A stretch of DNA of 64,000 nucleotides from Ophiocordyceps camponoti-saundersi (nom. inval.). Lineage: Eukaryota > Ascomycota > Sordariomycetes > Hypocreales > Ophiocordycipitaceae. The notes under the pieces were generated by a model, which was not told the origin of the DNA, ran no database searches, and worked only from the letters and a program-made list of their open reading frames with translations. Location: contig PDHQ01000193.1 in NCBI GenBank assembly GCA_003339415.1, forward strand, positions 1 to 64,000, read 5' to 3'. Both the position numbers and the translations under genes were made by a program. Each line of letters begins with the position of its first letter. The stretch's first letter is position 1. Positions 63,061 to 64,000 of the stretch are shown in pieces.

Positions 63061-64000
63061 GTATATATTATTATTATTTTTATCGTTCTTAAGTGGCTTA
63101 AACGGCTGCTAAACTCTATTTTTAACGTTCTGCGAAAAAGTAGTATATATTATAGAGTCTTCGCTTATCTAAGACTACTATCTCGCACCTTATATACCTA
63201 GGACTATAATAGAATTACACTTTATTACTATATAGCTATTATTCTCTATGCTTTAAGTAACGGACATCTATTCGTTAAACTAAATTTAAGAGAAGGTTTC
63301 TAGCTTCTTAGGACCGACTTCGCGGCCGTAGCAAGACAAGCGGCCGTCGCCGCTAGCGTAAATCTAGCCCTAGTAGTGCTTAGAGGCAGAATATACTTAG
63401 CTATTAACGCTTTTAATATGCCGCTTTAGCTTTATTACTTTGCATATTACTAGCTAGCAAGGTTAGTAGTTACCGAGATAATAGTATATATAATATTTTA
63501 TCTTAGAAGCGGCGTCGAATAGATAGTATAAGCTGTTTATAGCCTTATAGTAAGCTCCCTATATTCTTTTATAGACAAGTTTTAATAGGTATAGGCAACG
63601 ATCCTGCTCCTTATAATAGCTATATTATCTATTATATAGGTTAAACGCCTTTATAAGGTGCTATTTACTTAGGTGTATACGGCGCTAATATTATCTATAT
63701 TAGTAGTTTTGCTCTTCTATATCTAGCTTACTTAGCTTATAAATACGTTTTTAAAGGTAAAAATTCCGCTATCTATATTAGGAATAGTTTAGCTTGCTAG
63801 CTTCTTTTACCGCTATATACGTTCTTATCGAGTCCGAGCTAATATAACTAAGGTATATTACGAAGTTCTATTCGCACTTACGATAACCGTAAGTAGCAGG
63901 AAGCGTTTTAAAAGTCGCTTCTATATAAGGGCTGCCTTAGTTAAGATTAAGCTATATAAGGCTATTACTATTTACCTAAGGGCTTACTTCTACCTTTACT
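63061..64000 (+). pseudogene. Ferric-reductase-like transmembrane gene, killed by RIP, cut by window edge
   Basis: One forward frame runs from about 63,061 to the edge with only TAG and TAA interruptions. It encodes several hydrophobic helices. The block V-N-L-A-L-V-V-L-R-G-R is followed by F-A-Y-Y-(stop)-L-A-R-L-V-V and E-I-I-V-Y, and later by V-Y-T-A-L and L-F-Y-I. In ferric reductases and NADPH oxidases two helices each carry a pair of heme-binding His 13 residues apart. Here Tyr codons occupy all four places with that spacing, explained by CAY-to-TAY RIP changes, and nearby Trp codons became TAG. The FAD/NADPH domain would lie beyond the window. Confidence 0.7.

Noticed and set aside
1..64000. 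Centromere or subtelomere call from AT-rich, retroelement-dense sequence
   Set aside because: No telomeric repeat, centromere-specific satellite or other positional marker is visible, and three normal genes sit inside the window.

Overview
The window looks like a piece of a filamentous ascomycete (Pezizomycotina) genome. Small introns of 45-54 bp with GT...AG ends, conserved fungal protein families, chromodomain-bearing Ty3/gypsy elements and a very strong repeat-induced point mutation (RIP) signature all point there. No tRNA, rRNA or CRISPR array was seen. I cannot name the species.

Layout: (1) About 1-9,350 is RIP-degraded and AT-rich. It holds an old minus-strand gypsy element into which a second gypsy element (2,376-8,574) has inserted inside the integrase core. 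The inserted element is odd because its downstream LTR is inverted. (2) About 9,440-19,440 is a GC-balanced island with unmutated sequence. From left to right it has an un-RIPped RNase H tail of the old gypsy element with a 117-bp tandem repeat, a BTB/POZ fragment, a pogo-like transposase relic (minus), and three apparently intact host genes. These are a four-exon zinc-binding protein (12,061-13,921, +), a PD-(D/E)XK-like protein (13,933-14,898, -) and a six-exon helical-repeat protein (15,840-18,593, -). (3) About 19,440-64,000 is again RIP-degraded. It holds a solo LTR (22,132-22,735), a complete gypsy element with 5-bp target duplications (24,022-29,951), a long decayed coding region (about 31.2-36.0 kb), and two copies of a 10.2-kb chromodomain gypsy element in opposite orientation (36,012-46,258 and 49,369-59,558). 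Between those two copies lies a palindromic minisatellite built on CTTCCTAGGAAG (about 48,220-48,950). A RIP-killed ferric-reductase-like membrane gene runs off the right edge (63,061-64,000).

How it fits together: two chromovirus families (A: 325/459-bp LTR, about 5.9-6.2 kb; B: 604-633-bp LTR, about 10.2 kb) colonised the locus, partly by nesting. RIP then converted nearly all CpA/TpG to TpA. Every reverse transcriptase catalytic Asp pair seen is now Asn-Asn, and decayed frames are interrupted only by TAA/TAG. The three host genes in the island escaped. No search or alignment software was used; calls rest on reading frames, motifs, repeat comparison and target-site duplications.
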